Shown: positions 41,352 through 50,159 of the stretch, piece by piece
How the letters are laid out: each line of letters starts with the position of its first letter
Position numbering within the stretch: the stretch's first letter is position 1
From: Kitasatospora phosalacinea
GTDB taxonomy: Bacteria; Actinomycetota; Actinomycetes; Streptomycetales; Streptomycetaceae
DNA length: 64,000 bases
Direction: 5' to 3'
Assembly (NCBI RefSeq): GCF_000717185.1
Contig: NZ_JNYE01000005.1
Span: forward strand, 68,053 to 132,052
Notes under the pieces: model-generated
Seen by the model: the letters and a program-made list of their open reading frames with translations, nothing else
What the model was told of the DNA's origin: nothing
Databases searched by the model: none
Program-made: the position numbers and the translations under genes

Positions 41352-43087
41352 TGCGGTACCAGGTGTGGGCGCCGGACGCCAAGGTGGTCGAGGTCGAGGT
41401 CGGGGCGGTCCCGTACCTGCTGGAGCGCGACCCGGCCCGGCCGGGCTGGTGGCGCGGCGAGGCGCCGGAGGGCGACTACGGGTTCCGGCTGAACGGGGGC
41501 CGGGCGCTGCCGGACCCGCGCTCGGCCCGGCAGCCGTTCGGCCCGGACGGGCTGAGCCGCCCCGTCGACCACGCGGCGTTCGCCTGGTCGGAGACGGCCT
41601 GGCGGGGGCGCCCGCTGCCGGGCTCGGTGGTGTACGAGCTGCACGTCGGGACGTTCACCCTGGAGGGGACGTTCGACGCGGCCGCCGAGAAGCTCGACCA
41701 CCTGGTCGAACTGGGCGTCGACTTCGTCGAGTTGATGCCGGTGTGCGCCTTCCCGGGCCGCTCCGGCTGGGGGTACGACGGGGTGGACCTGTGGGCGGTG
41801 CACGAGCCGTACGGCGGCCCGGACGGGCTGAAGCGCTTCGTGGACGCGGCGCACCGGCGCGGCCTGGGCGTGGTGCTGGACGTGGTGCACAACCACCTCG
41901 GCCCGTCCGGCAACTACCTTCCGCAGTACGGCCCGTACTTCACCGACCGGCACCAGACGCCGTGGGGTTCGGCGGTCAACCTGGACGCGCCGGGCTCGGA
42001 CGAGGTGCGGGCGTTCCTGGTCGGCAGCGCGCTGGCCTGGCTGCGCGACTACCGGATCGACGGGCTGCGACTGGACGCGGTGCACGCCCTGGTGGACACC
42101 CGGGCCCGGCACTTCCTGGAGGAACTCGCCGCCGAGGTGCAGAAGTTGGCGCAGGCGACCGGGCGCCCGCTGTTCCTGGTCGGCGAGTCCGACCTGAACG
42201 ACCCGCGCACCACCGCCGCCCGGGAGGCGGGCGGGCAGGGCCTGGACGCGCAGTGGAGCGACGACTTCCACCACGCGCTGCACTGCCTGCTGACCGGCGA
42301 ATCGCAGGGCTACTACGCGGACTTCGCCGCCGACCCGTACGCGGCGCTCGCCAAGACGCTCACCCAGGGCTTCTTCCACGACGGGAGCTGGTCCTCGTTC
42401 CGGGGCCGCTCGCACGGCCGCCCGTTCCCGCCGGAGCGCGGGCACCGGCTGCTGGGCTACGCGCAGACCCACGACCAGGTCGGCAACCGGGCCACCGGCG
42501 ACCGGCTCTCCGCGGCGCTGCCGCCGGGACGGCTGGCGGCGGCCGCGGCGCTGGTGCTGACCTCGCCGTTCACGCCGATGCTGTTCATGGGCGAGGAGTG
42601 GGGCGCGGGCACGCCCTGGCAGTACTTCACCGACCACACCGACCCGCAGTTGGCCGAGGCCGTCCGGCAGGGGCGGCGGCGGGAGTTCGCCGAGCACGGC
42701 TGGCGGGCCGAGGACGTGCCCGATCCGCAGAGCCCGGCCACCGTCGCCGCCTCCACCCTGGACTGGTCCGAGCCCGGGCGCGCACCGCACGCCGAACTGC
42801 TCGCCTGGTACCGGCAGTTGATCCGGCTGCGGCGCACCGCCCCGGAGCTCGCGGACGGCGACCTGGCGGCGGTGCGGGTGCGCCACGACGCGGCGGCCGG
42901 CTGGCTGGCGGTGCACCGCGGCCGCTACCGGGTGCTGGTGCGGCTCGGCGGCGGCCCGCAGCCGCTGCCCGTCCCGCTGGAGGGCGAACTCGCCGCGCTG
43001 GAGGCCTCGTTCGGCGAGGTCGCGGCCGGGCCGAACGGCGCGGTGCTGCTCGGCCCGGACGCGGTGGCGGTCGTCCGCACCGCCTGA
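41351..43087 (+). CDS. treZ: Malto-oligosyltrehalose trehalohydrolase
   Basis: The product is 578 residues. ATG 41351 overlaps the treY stop by one base, with GGAGGGG 6-12 nt upstream. It has the CBM48 start MRYQVWAPDAKVVEVEV, GH13 residues D242 (GLRLDAVHAL), E279 (VGESDLND) and D375 (THDQVGN), and LFMGEEWGAGTPWQYFTDH. It releases free trehalose from the TreY product. Coupled translation with treY fits joint action. Confidence 0.96.
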   Translation: MRYQVWAPDAKVVEVEVGAVPYLLERDPARPGWWRGEAPEGDYGFRLNGGRALPDPRSARQPFGPDGLSRPVDHAAFAWSETAWRGRPLPGSVVYELHVGTFTLEGTFDAAAEKLDHLVELGVDFVELMPVCAFPGRSGWGYDGVDLWAVHEPYGGPDGLKRFVDAAHRRGLGVVLDVVHNHLGPSGNYLPQYGPYFTDRHQTPWGSAVNLDAPGSDEVRAFLVGSALAWLRDYRIDGLRLDAVHALVDTRARHFLEELAAEVQKLAQATGRPLFLVGESDLNDPRTTAAREAGGQGLDAQWSDDFHHALHCLLTGESQGYYADFAADPYAALAKTLTQGFFHDGSWSSFRGRSHGRPFPPERGHRLLGYAQTHDQVGNRATGDRLSAALPPGRLAAAAALVLTSPFTPMLFMGEEWGAGTPWQYFTDHTDPQLAEAVRQGRRREFAEHGWRAEDVPDPQSPATVAASTLDWSEPGRAPHAELLAWYRQLIRLRRTAPELADGDLAAVRVRHDAAAGWLAVHRGRYRVLVRLGGGPQPLPVPLEGELAALEASFGEVAAGPNGAVLLGPDAVAVVRTA

Positions 43088-43088
43088 G

Positions 43089-43118
43089 CGGCCTGCGGGC
43101 CTGCGGGCCTGCGGGCCT
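43089..43118. repeat. 8-bp tandem repeat, about 3.5 copies
   Basis: GGCCTGCG is repeated directly after the treZ stop up to the stop of the minus-strand transketolase gene, filling the whole intergenic space between these convergent genes. It looks like slippage; no hairpin terminator is present instead. Confidence 0.7.
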
Positions 43119-44031
43119 ACCAGAGGTACTCGGCGATCCGGGCGTGCAGGCCCGCCGCGTCCAGGCCGTAGGCGGCCAGGTGCTCGGGGACCGAGCCGTA
43201 GTGCCGGTGCTCGGCCTGCGGGACGCCCAGGGACAGGACGCGGTGCGGCAGTTCGGCGAGCGCCCGGTGCGCCGCGCGCTCGGAGGTGCCCGCCAGGTAG
43301 GGCTCGACCAGCACCACGTCGGCCCGCTCGCCCAGCGCGGCGCGCAGGCCCGCCGCGTCGAACGGGCGGACGGTGGCCGCGTACAGCACCGTCACGTCCA
43401 GCGTCCCGGTGGCTTCCAGCACCGCGTCCAGCATCGGGCCGACCGCCAGCACCGTGCCCGCCGTCCGGGTCCCCTGCCGGACGGTCAGGAACCTGCCGGG
43501 GGCGACGGGCTGCGCCTCGGCGTTGCGGTGCTCGGAGAGCCGGACGTACTGCAGGGTGTCGTCGGCGGCCACCGCGTGGCGCAGCAGCAGGTCCGCCTCG
43601 GCGGGGTGGCCGGGGACGTGGACGTGCCAGCCGGGGAGGGTGTCGAGCAGCGCGACGTCGCCCGGGGCCATGTGGGTGCGGCCGCCGGCCGGCCAGTCGT
43701 AGGAGCCGGCGGCGCTCACCAGGACCGCGCCGACGCCCTGGTGCACCAGGTCCAACTTCACCTGCTCGAAGGGCCGTTCGACCAGGAAGCTGGCGAAGGT
43801 GTGCGCGATCGGCCGCAGCCCGGTCAGCGCCAGGCCGCCCGCCGCGCCGATCAGCAGCTGCTCGCGGATGCCGACGTTCACCACCCGGTCGGGGTGGGCG
43901 CGGGCCGCCCCGGCGAACTGCGCCGTCCCGATGTCGGCGAGCACCAGCGCGGTGCGCGGGTCCCGCTCCAGCAGCTCGGTGACGGTCGCGCCGAACTGCT
44001 CGCGCATGGTCGCCTCGTGGGTGCTCTGCAT
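43117..44031 (-). CDS. Transketolase C-terminal subunit (split type)
   Basis: The product is 304 residues from ATG 44029-44031. It holds the pyrimidine-binding and C-terminal domains: ALVLADIGTAQFAGAARAHP, RVVNVGIREQLLIGAAGGLA and FASFLVERPFEQVKLDL, then VSAAGSYDWPAGGRTHMAPG. It follows the N-terminal subunit gene with a 19-nt gap, so the two form one enzyme. Split transketolases occur in actinobacteria and archaea and are often paired with special sugar pathways rather than the core pentose phosphate cycle. Confidence 0.9.
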   Translation of the reverse strand: MQSTHEATMREQFGATVTELLERDPRTALVLADIGTAQFAGAARAHPDRVVNVGIREQLLIGAAGGLALTGLRPIAHTFASFLVERPFEQVKLDLVHQGVGAVLVSAAGSYDWPAGGRTHMAPGDVALLDTLPGWHVHVPGHPAEADLLLRHAVAADDTLQYVRLSEHRNAEAQPVAPGRFLTVRQGTRTAGTVLAVGPMLDAVLEATGTLDVTVLYAATVRPFDAAGLRAALGERADVVLVEPYLAGTSERAAHRALAELPHRVLSLGVPQAEHRHYGSVPEHLAAYGLDAAGLHARIAEYLW

Positions 44032-44050
44032 GGTCTCTTCTCCCCTGCGC

Positions 44051-44779
44051 TCAGCCGTACTTGGGTTCGGTGCGGGCCACCACCGCGTGCGGGCGGCCCG
44101 GGTGCGGGGCGGTGAACGCCCGGTACAGCTGCTCGTGGTCGCGGCCGTCCACGGTCGCCGTCGACCAGCCCTCGGCCGCGAAGCGGGCCGCGATGCCGCC
44201 CCGCCAGCCGTGCGTGGCCGAGGAGTTGTCGATCACCACGGTGTGCAGCCGCTCCAGGCCGACCGCCCCGGCGAAGGCCACCGCCTCGTGGTTGGAGCCC
44301 TCGTCGAACTCGGCATCCCCGACCAGCACCCACACCGCCGGGCCGTCCAGCCCCTGCGCCCGCAGGCCCAGCGTCGTCCCCACCGCCAGCGGCAGGCCGT
44401 GCCCCAGCGAACCGGAGCCGATCTCCGCACCCGGCACCAGCAGCCGGTCCGGGTGGTGGCCCAGCGGCGAGTCGTAGGCGCCGAAGCTGCGCAGCAGCTC
44501 CACCGGGAAGAAGCCCTTCGCGGCCAGCACCGCGTAGTACGCCATCGGGCCGTGGCCCTTGGACAGCAGGAACCTGTCCCGCTCCGGCGCGTCCGCGGTG
44601 CCCGGGCCGACGTCCAGGACCCGGTCGTACAGCACCCACAGCGCGTCCAGGGTGGAGTGCGCGGCCGGGGAGTGCTTCTCGTCGCCCGCCATCAGCGCGA
44701 TCAGGCCCGGCAGGTCGCCGTACCCGACGCGGCCGCCCGTGCGCGTCGCTCCGCGCGCCTCTGTCGTGTCGCTCGTCAT
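44051..44779 (-). CDS. Transketolase N-terminal subunit (split type)
   Basis: The product is 242 residues from ATG 44777-44779 with GGAGG upstream. It carries the thiamine diphosphate-binding domain: LSKGHGPMAYYAVLAAKGFF, GSLGHGLPLAVG and VLVGDAEFDEGSNHEA, which holds the GDxE part of the TPP motif. It is the first gene of a two-gene unit and is divergent from a SoxR-type regulator. A perfect 20-bp palindrome starts 16 bp upstream, so its expression is probably redox controlled (inference). Confidence 0.9.
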   Translation of the reverse strand: MTSDTTEARGATRTGGRVGYGDLPGLIALMAGDEKHSPAAHSTLDALWVLYDRVLDVGPGTADAPERDRFLLSKGHGPMAYYAVLAAKGFFPVELLRSFGAYDSPLGHHPDRLLVPGAEIGSGSLGHGLPLAVGTTLGLRAQGLDGPAVWVLVGDAEFDEGSNHEAVAFAGAVGLERLHTVVIDNSSATHGWRGGIAARFAAEGWSTATVDGRDHEQLYRAFTAPHPGRPHAVVARTEPKYG

Positions 44780-44794
44780 GGGAGAGAGCCTCCA

Positions 44795-44814
44795 ACTTCA
44801 AGCGCGCTTGAAGT
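44795..44814. promoter_or_regulatory. Perfect 20-bp palindrome, candidate SoxR-type operator
   Basis: ACTTCAAGCGCGCTTGAAGT (44795-44814) is a perfect palindrome resembling SoxR boxes built on CTCAAG/CTTGAG. It lies 16 bp before the transketolase start and 33 bp before the regulator start. For the regulator, TTGAAG (44808-44813) and TATCGT (44833-44838) make a promoter with a 19-bp spacer, the length typical of MerR-controlled promoters. Confidence 0.75.
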
Positions 44815-44846
44815 CAAGCGCCCGCTCCCCGGTATCGTGCACGGCC

Positions 44847-45380
44847 ATGACGCCCTCCCGGCACGACGTCCTCACCATCGGCCAGCTGGCCGAGCGCAGC
44901 GGCCTCGCCGCCTCCGCGCTGCGCTACTACGAGAGCCTCGGCCTGATCCACTCCACCCGCACCGCCGGCAACCAGCGCCGCTACCCCCGCGCCGCCCTGC
45001 GCCGGATCGCCTTCGTCCGGGCCGCCCAGCAGGTCGGCCTCAGCCTCGACGAGGCCCGCACCGCCCTCGCCCGGCTCCCCGAGGACCGCGCCCCCACCAC
45101 CCGCGAGTGGAACGCCGTCGCCGCCGCCTGGCAGCACCGCATCGACCGGCAGATCGCCGAACTCCAGCTGATGAAGGCCAAGTTGACCGGCTGCATCGGC
45201 TGCGGCTGCCTCTCCCTGACCCGCTGCGGCCTCTACAACGCCGCCGACCGGGCCGCCGCCGCCGGGCCCGGCGCCCGCTACCTCCTCACCCGCGACCCGG
45301 ACAGCGGCCCCGAACCCGGCTCCGAACCCGGCCGCGCGCCCGGCTCCGAACCCGGCCGCGCGCCGGAGGCGGAGGACTGA
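44847..45380 (+). CDS. soxR: SoxR-type MerR regulator with [2Fe-2S] cysteines
   Basis: The product is 177 residues. ATG 44847 lies about 8 nt after TATCGT, so the mRNA may be nearly leaderless. The MerR helix-turn-helix is LTIGQLAERSGLAASALRYY followed by ESLGLI. The [2Fe-2S] ligands are C116, C119, C121 and C127 in CIGCGCLSLTRC, the SoxR CX2CXCX5C pattern. The tail is disordered with GSEPGRAP twice. In actinobacteria SoxR responds to redox-active metabolites. It probably binds the palindrome at 44795 and controls the divergent transketolase. Confidence 0.92.
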   Translation: MTPSRHDVLTIGQLAERSGLAASALRYYESLGLIHSTRTAGNQRRYPRAALRRIAFVRAAQQVGLSLDEARTALARLPEDRAPTTREWNAVAAAWQHRIDRQIAELQLMKAKLTGCIGCGCLSLTRCGLYNAADRAAAAGPGARYLLTRDPDSGPEPGSEPGRAPGSEPGRAPEAED

Positions 45381-45469
45381 TCCACTTCTTTCCCGGCCCG
45401 CCGCCGCGCCGCCCGGCGGGCCGTCTATGCTGCCCCCGGAAGCGCGTTCCACCGACGGGGGAGCCAGAT

Positions 45470-46318
45470 ATGACCGACCATCAGGAAATCTCGCTCGACT
45501 GGATGTCCGGCGGCCAGAGCACGCCGCCGTCCGCCGAGCTCCGCCCCGAGATTCCGCACCCGGCCCGGATGTACGACTACTACCTCGGCGGGAAGGACAA
45601 CTTCCCCGCTGACCGGGCCGCCGCCGAACAGGTGCTGTCGCTCAGCCCGCTGGTGCGGATCAGCGCCCAGGCCAACCGGGCCTTCCTGCAGCGGGCCGTG
45701 CGCACCCTCGCCGAGCAGGGCGTGCGGCAGTTCCTCGACATCGGCACCGGCATACCGTCCGCCGGGAACACCCACGAGATCGCCCAGGCCGTCGACCCCG
45801 CCGCGAAGGTCGCCTACCTGGACAACGACCCGATCGTGCTGGTCCACGGCCGCGCCCTGCTGGCCGGCTCCCGGCCCGGCACCGTCAGCGTCCTGCAGGC
45901 CGACCTGCGGGAGCCCAAGGCGATCCTCGCCGACCCGGCCGTCCGCGAGCTGCTCGACCTCGAACAGCCGGTCGCCCTCCAGCTGTTCGCGATCCTGCAC
46001 TTCATCGACGACGCCGACGACCCGTACGCGATCGTCCGCACCCTGGTCGACGCCCTGCCCTCCGGCAGCTACCTCGCCCTCTCGCACGCCACCGGCGACT
46101 TCGTCCCGCCCGAGGACGCGGCCCGGGGCCCCGCCGTCTACCGGTCCGCGACCGCCCAGCTCAGCATGCGCAGCCGCGCACAGGTCCTGCGCTTCTTCGA
46201 CGGCCTCGAACTGCTCGACCCCGGTCTGGTCACCGCCCCGCTGTGGCGCCCCGACCAGGCCCCGCAGGACACCGACCACGAGGTCGCCATCTGGGCCGGC
46301 GTCGCCCGCAAGCCCTGA
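45470..46318 (+). CDS. SAM-dependent methyltransferase, PF04672-type
   Basis: The product is 282 residues from ATG 45470 after GGGGGAG. It shows HPARMYDYYLGGKDNFPADR, RQFLDIGTGIPSAGNTHEIA (SAM-binding glycine-rich loop), VAYLDNDPIVLVHGRALL and ALQLFAILHFIDD, the pattern of this actinobacterial family. Streptomyces genomes hold many paralogues, mostly of unknown substrate. It forms a short plus-strand run with the sulfurtransferase gene. Confidence 0.9.
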   Translation: MTDHQEISLDWMSGGQSTPPSAELRPEIPHPARMYDYYLGGKDNFPADRAAAEQVLSLSPLVRISAQANRAFLQRAVRTLAEQGVRQFLDIGTGIPSAGNTHEIAQAVDPAAKVAYLDNDPIVLVHGRALLAGSRPGTVSVLQADLREPKAILADPAVRELLDLEQPVALQLFAILHFIDDADDPYAIVRTLVDALPSGSYLALSHATGDFVPPEDAARGPAVYRSATAQLSMRSRAQVLRFFDGLELLDPGLVTAPLWRPDQAPQDTDHEVAIWAGVARKP

Positions 46319-46413
46319 CGCGACGACCCGCGAGGGCCCGCGGCGGTTCGCAGCGGCGGCGGCGCCGGTGGGACCATGACGGGACCGGAGACGACCCGAG
46401 GAGGGCACCCGCC

Positions 46414-47244
46414 GTGACCACCGCACCGCCGCCGCTGGTCGACGCCGACTGGCTGGCCGCCCGGCTCGGCCGCCCCGGGCTCGTCGTCCTGGACGCGGGC
46501 GTCGGCCCGCACCGGCACCCGGACGTCCGCATCCCCGGCGCCCGGGCGTTCGACCTCGACGGCGCCCTCTCCGACCCCGCCTCCCCGCTGCCGCACAGCA
46601 TGCCCGCCCCCGCCGACCTCCAGCGCGAACTGCGCGCCCTCGGCCTCGACGACGACTCCACCGCCGTCCTGTACGACGGCGCGGGCGTGTACTCCGCCCC
46701 GCGCGCCTGGTGGATGCTGCGCGCCGCCGGTTTCGACCGGGCCGCCGTCCTCGACGGCGGCCTGCCCGCCTGGCGCGCCGCCGGGCACCCCGTCAGCACC
46801 GGACGGCCCGCGGCCCGCGCCGGGAACCTCACCGTCCGCCCCCGCCCCGGCCTGCTCCTCGACCGGGACGCCGTGGCCGCCGCCCTGGCCGACCCCGGCA
46901 CCGCCGTCCTGGACGCCCGCGCCCGCGCCCGCTTCACCGGCGCCGCCCCCGAACCCCGCCCCCACCTGCGGCGCGGCCACCTGCCCGGCTCCACCAGCCT
47001 CCCCTTCACCGAACTCCTCACCCCCGACGGCCGCTACCTCCCCCTCCCGGCCCTCCGCTCCCGCCTGGCCGCCGCCACCGCGGGCCGCCCCCGCCTGGTC
47101 GCCTCCTGCGGCTCCGGCGTCACCGCCTGCGTCCTCGCCTTCGCCGCCCACCTCACCGGCCACCCCTCCCCCGCCGTCTACGACGGCTCCTGGTCGGACT
47201 GGGGCCGCCCGGAGACCGGCCTCCCGGTGGCCACCGGCGGGTAG
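46414..47244 (+). CDS. sseA: 3-Mercaptopyruvate/thiosulfate sulfurtransferase
   Basis: The product is 276 residues. GTG 46414 follows GAGGAGGG. There are two rhodanese domains: the first (about 12-125) has a degenerate active loop (YDGAGVYSA), the second carries catalytic C232 in SCGSGVTACV. The CGSGVTA loop is characteristic of mercaptopyruvate sulfurtransferases. The product moves sulfane sulfur to thiol acceptors or cyanide in the cytoplasm. Confidence 0.9.
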   Translation: MTTAPPPLVDADWLAARLGRPGLVVLDAGVGPHRHPDVRIPGARAFDLDGALSDPASPLPHSMPAPADLQRELRALGLDDDSTAVLYDGAGVYSAPRAWWMLRAAGFDRAAVLDGGLPAWRAAGHPVSTGRPAARAGNLTVRPRPGLLLDRDAVAAALADPGTAVLDARARARFTGAAPEPRPHLRRGHLPGSTSLPFTELLTPDGRYLPLPALRSRLAAATAGRPRLVASCGSGVTACVLAFAAHLTGHPSPAVYDGSWSDWGRPETGLPVATGG

Positions 47245-47320
47245 GGCGGCGGGAGGCGGAGCCAACGGCCCGGACCCGCCGTTCCCCGAGCCCTCGACGG
47301 GGCCCCCTCCGGCGGGGCGC

Positions 47321-47818
47321 TCAGCGGGTCCTGACCGCGGTGTCGGACTCCGCCAGTTCCGGTACCAGCGCGGCGAGTTCGTCGGCCAGCCGGGTGAGGT
47401 CGGCGTGCGAGGTGCGCAGGTCGAGGCGGCGGTGCTGGCAGTCGGCGAGGGCGGCGAGCGCTTCGGGGAGGCGTTCGGAGCGGAGTCTGGGGGTGTCGCC
47501 GACCAGGACCGGGATGACCAGGGCGCCGACCGCGAAGGCCTCGGCGATCTCGCGGCGCGGCCAGTCCCCGGGGTCCTCGACCGCGGGGCGCCCGTCCCGG
47601 CCCTGGACGTCGAACCAGCGCGGGCCGACCACGGCGAGCAGGACGGCGCAGCTGCGGACGGCGGCGATCAGTTCCTGCGGATAGCGGCTGCCGGGGGCGA
47701 TGGACTTGCTCGCCCGGAACACCCGGTCGCTGCCGAACCGGTAGGACAGGCCGTGGTCGAGCAGCGCGGCGACCGCCTCCTGGTCGCCGGTGCGGTAGTT
47801 CACGAAGATCGCGGGCAT
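47321..47818 (-). CDS. Single-domain TIR protein
   Basis: The product is 165 residues from ATG 47816-47818. It opens IFVNYRTGDQEAVAALLDHG and continues ASKSIAPGSRYPQELI, SCAVLLAVVGPRWFD and FAVGALVIPVLVGDTP, the strand pattern of bacterial TIR domains. There is no partner domain. Some bacterial TIR proteins cleave NAD or make cyclic nucleotide signals; the catalytic Glu is not certain here. It lies 92 bp downstream of an XRE/TPR regulator gene on the same strand. Confidence 0.85.
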   Translation of the reverse strand: MPAIFVNYRTGDQEAVAALLDHGLSYRFGSDRVFRASKSIAPGSRYPQELIAAVRSCAVLLAVVGPRWFDVQGRDGRPAVEDPGDWPRREIAEAFAVGALVIPVLVGDTPRLRSERLPEALAALADCQHRRLDLRTSHADLTRLADELAALVPELAESDTAVRTR

Positions 47819-47910
47819 GGGGCGTCGACCTCTCTGTGCGGGGGTGTCCCGGCGGTGGTCCCGCCCGGGAAAAGGGAAACGGCTGGAGGAGCGGCAGCGG
47901 CGCGGGCCGG

Positions 47911-49212
47911 TCAGCAGCTGCCGGTGATCGCCCGGAGCAGGGCGGGCTGGAACTCGCGGACCGTCCGGCTGGCCCGGAAGCGGCGCAGCTCGCGGTCGAG
48001 CCGGCGCAGGTCGGCCGCGACCGTCGCGGAGGGGACGTCGACCAGGGCGCCGAGCTGTTCAGCCGCGACGGCGCAGGCGTGCTCGGCCTCGCCCGCTCCG
48101 GCGTGGGCGAGGGCCCGGCGCAGCCCATAGCGGATCCGGGCCCGGGTGGCGTGCCGCGGCAGGCGGGCGCACTCGCGGTCGAGGACCTCGGCGGCGCGCC
48201 GGGCGTGGCCGAGGTCGAACAGGCACCAGCCGGTGGTCATCGCGGCCGGGTCGGCGACGTTGGCGCTGCCGAGGACCGGGCCGCCGTCGTGGTCGGCGGC
48301 GGCGGTGGCGAGCAGCACCTCGGCCCGCTCCAGGGCGCGCAGGCAGCGGTTGCGGTCGCCGCCGAGGGCGTGGCCCTGGGCCTCGCGGAGCGCGGCGAGG
48401 CCGCGGATGCGGGGCGGCAGGCGGCGGTCCTGGGCGGCGGTGGCGAGGGCGACGGTGGCGACGGCGTCCCCGGCGTAGAAGGTGACCAGGGCGCGGCGGA
48501 CGAGCGCGTACCCGGCGAAGTGGCGGTGGCCGCCCGCCCGGGCGAGCTCGACGGCGCGTTCGGTGTGGGCGAGGGCGGTGTGCCGGTCGCCCGCCTCCTG
48601 GGCCATCCAGCCACCGAACTCGATGAAGTGGGCGGCGATCAGCAGGAGTTCGGCGCGGGAGCGGCCGTCGCAGCGCAGGGCGATCCGGAGCGCGGTCTCG
48701 CTCTGCACCTGCAGGGCGGGGACGAGCAGCACCGGGTCGAGGTGCTGGCCGAGCTGCCGGTACTGGGCGAGCTGTTCGCGCAGCAGGGCGGGGACGCCGG
48801 GGTCGAGCGCGGCGGGGAACTGCGGCAGCAGGCCGCCGAGGGCGTCCGGGGCGGGCCCGTGCCGCTGCTCGGCGTACCAGGCGTCGGCGCTTCCGGCGTC
48901 GGCGCGTACCGGCCCGGGGGCGAACGGGGTGCCGTACCCGTTCGCGGCGTTCTCCCGGGCGCGGAGGCCGGGGCCGGGCGCGGTGCGGTCGGCGGCGGCG
49001 GTGCGGACGGCGAGTTGCTGGAGGCGGCCGTCGGCGCCGAGCAGGGCGTCGCAGCGGCGGGCGAGTTCCTGGGAGGCCTTCCGCTGGCCGCTCTCGACCT
49101 TGCTCAAGTAGCCCTTGCTGTAGCTGAGCTGCCGGGCGAGCCCTTCGAGCGAGAGGCCGTGCTCCTCGCGCAGTCGGCGCAGTTCGGCCCCGAAGCGATG
49201 GGACGCGAGCAT
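47911..49212 (-). CDS. XRE-family regulator with TPR-like helical domain
   Basis: The product is 433 residues. The frame opens at 49452, but ATG 49210-49212 starts at LASHRFGAELRRLREEHGLS, the first helix of the HTH, after GGGGGTG. The HTH continues with LEGLARQLSYSKGYLSKVES. A long Ala/Leu-rich helical region follows (about 90-420) with TPR-like units. This architecture is common in Streptomyces. It probably controls itself and the TIR gene downstream. Confidence 0.82.
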   Translation of the reverse strand: MLASHRFGAELRRLREEHGLSLEGLARQLSYSKGYLSKVESGQRKASQELARRCDALLGADGRLQQLAVRTAAADRTAPGPGLRARENAANGYGTPFAPGPVRADAGSADAWYAEQRHGPAPDALGGLLPQFPAALDPGVPALLREQLAQYRQLGQHLDPVLLVPALQVQSETALRIALRCDGRSRAELLLIAAHFIEFGGWMAQEAGDRHTALAHTERAVELARAGGHRHFAGYALVRRALVTFYAGDAVATVALATAAQDRRLPPRIRGLAALREAQGHALGGDRNRCLRALERAEVLLATAAADHDGGPVLGSANVADPAAMTTGWCLFDLGHARRAAEVLDRECARLPRHATRARIRYGLRRALAHAGAGEAEHACAVAAEQLGALVDVPSATVAADLRRLDRELRRFRASRTVREFQPALLRAITGSC

Positions 49213-49320
49213 GCCAAAGCACCCCCTGGGATCCGTCCCTGGCACACGCGGGTGCGCGGGATGTTCGGTTCGGGAGCGCTCCCCGGCGCTCCGAAGGAAT
49301 CTTGGCATGCGACTGATCGC

Positions 49321-49350
49321 TTCCGGAGCGTTACGGAACGGTTTCCCGTT
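49321..49350. promoter_or_regulatory. Overlapping inverted repeats upstream of the XRE gene
   Basis: TTCCG (49321-49325) and CGGAA (49334-49338) are inverted, and AACGG (49337-49341) with CCGTT (49346-49350) form a second overlapping palindrome. They lie about 110-140 bp upstream of the XRE start in the 310-bp divergent region. They are candidate operator sites; no promoter hexamers are clear. Confidence 0.35.
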
Positions 49351-49522
49351 GCCAATTCGGCTGGCAGGCCGGACGGCCGGGCCCCCGCGGCCCGGACCGG
49401 GGCGACCGGGAGTCCGGCGGGCGGCGTTTGCACCCGAGACCCGTACGGGCACGAATCGTTCAGGACGCGGTTCGCCGCCCTGTGGTAACCAGGACTCCGC
49501 CGATCAGCCCGAGGGGACTTCC

Positions 49523-50152
49523 TTGACCGCGCCGACCTCGCCGTCCTCGCCCGACGGAACGCCGCCGTACCCGACCGCACCGCCGCCGACGCCCGCGGTC
49601 CCGGCCCGCCGGTTCGACCTGCAGGGGTGGAGCGCCGTGGTGACCGCCCTGGTCGGCGTCGCCACGCTCGGGGCCGGGTTCGCGGGCGGCTACCTCACCC
49701 AGTCGCAGTCCGCCCCCGGCGACCGGCCGCAGCCGACCGTGACCGTCACGGTGCCCGGCCCGACCGTCACGGTGACCGCCGCCCCGGGAGGCGCCACCGC
49801 GCCCGCCGTCAACGCCCTGCCCAGCACCGCGCCGACCGGTCCGACCGCGAGTGCCGCCCGGGTGCTGCTGGCCTCGCCGGACACCGGGCCCGGCGGGACG
49901 CGGACGGTGCTCACCGGGCAGGGCTTCCCGCCCGACACCGTGGTCCGGATCTCCTTCGTGGTCAAGACCGAGGGGCTGGAGTACCAGCACCGGGACCTGC
50001 GGGACACCAAGTCCGACGCCACCGGCGCCTTCTCGGTCGAGGTGGCCGTCCCGTCCGACCTGGAGGACTACAAGGACAAGAACACCTACCTGCGCGCCCA
50101 GGCCGGCACCGGCACGAAGTACAGCGACACGGTGTTCAACCTGCTGCCCTGA
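49523..50152 (+). CDS. Membrane-anchored extracellular protein with Ig/IPT-like domain
   Basis: The product is 209 residues. TTG 49523 is the likely start because GAGGGGAC lies at 49511-49518; the frame upstream is not protein-like. A Pro/Thr-rich cytoplasmic segment is followed by one membrane helix (SAVVTALVGVATLGAGFAGG), a Val/Thr-rich linker (TVTVTVPGPTVTVTA), then a beta-rich domain with SPDTGPGGTRTVLTGQGFPP. Function is unknown. It converges with coaE, 7 bp away. Confidence 0.7.
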   Translation: MTAPTSPSSPDGTPPYPTAPPPTPAVPARRFDLQGWSAVVTALVGVATLGAGFAGGYLTQSQSAPGDRPQPTVTVTVPGPTVTVTAAPGGATAPAVNALPSTAPTGPTASAARVLLASPDTGPGGTRTVLTGQGFPPDTVVRISFVVKTEGLEYQHRDLRDTKSDATGAFSVEVAVPSDLEDYKDKNTYLRAQAGTGTKYSDTVFNLLP

Positions 50153-50159
50153 CCGGCCG

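Noticed and set aside
44787..44817. MerR-type transketolase promoter TTGACT-N19-GAGGCT with the palindrome in its spacer
   Set aside because: Attractive, but the GAGGCT hexamer overlaps the likely GGAGG ribosome binding site, so I did not list it as a promoter.
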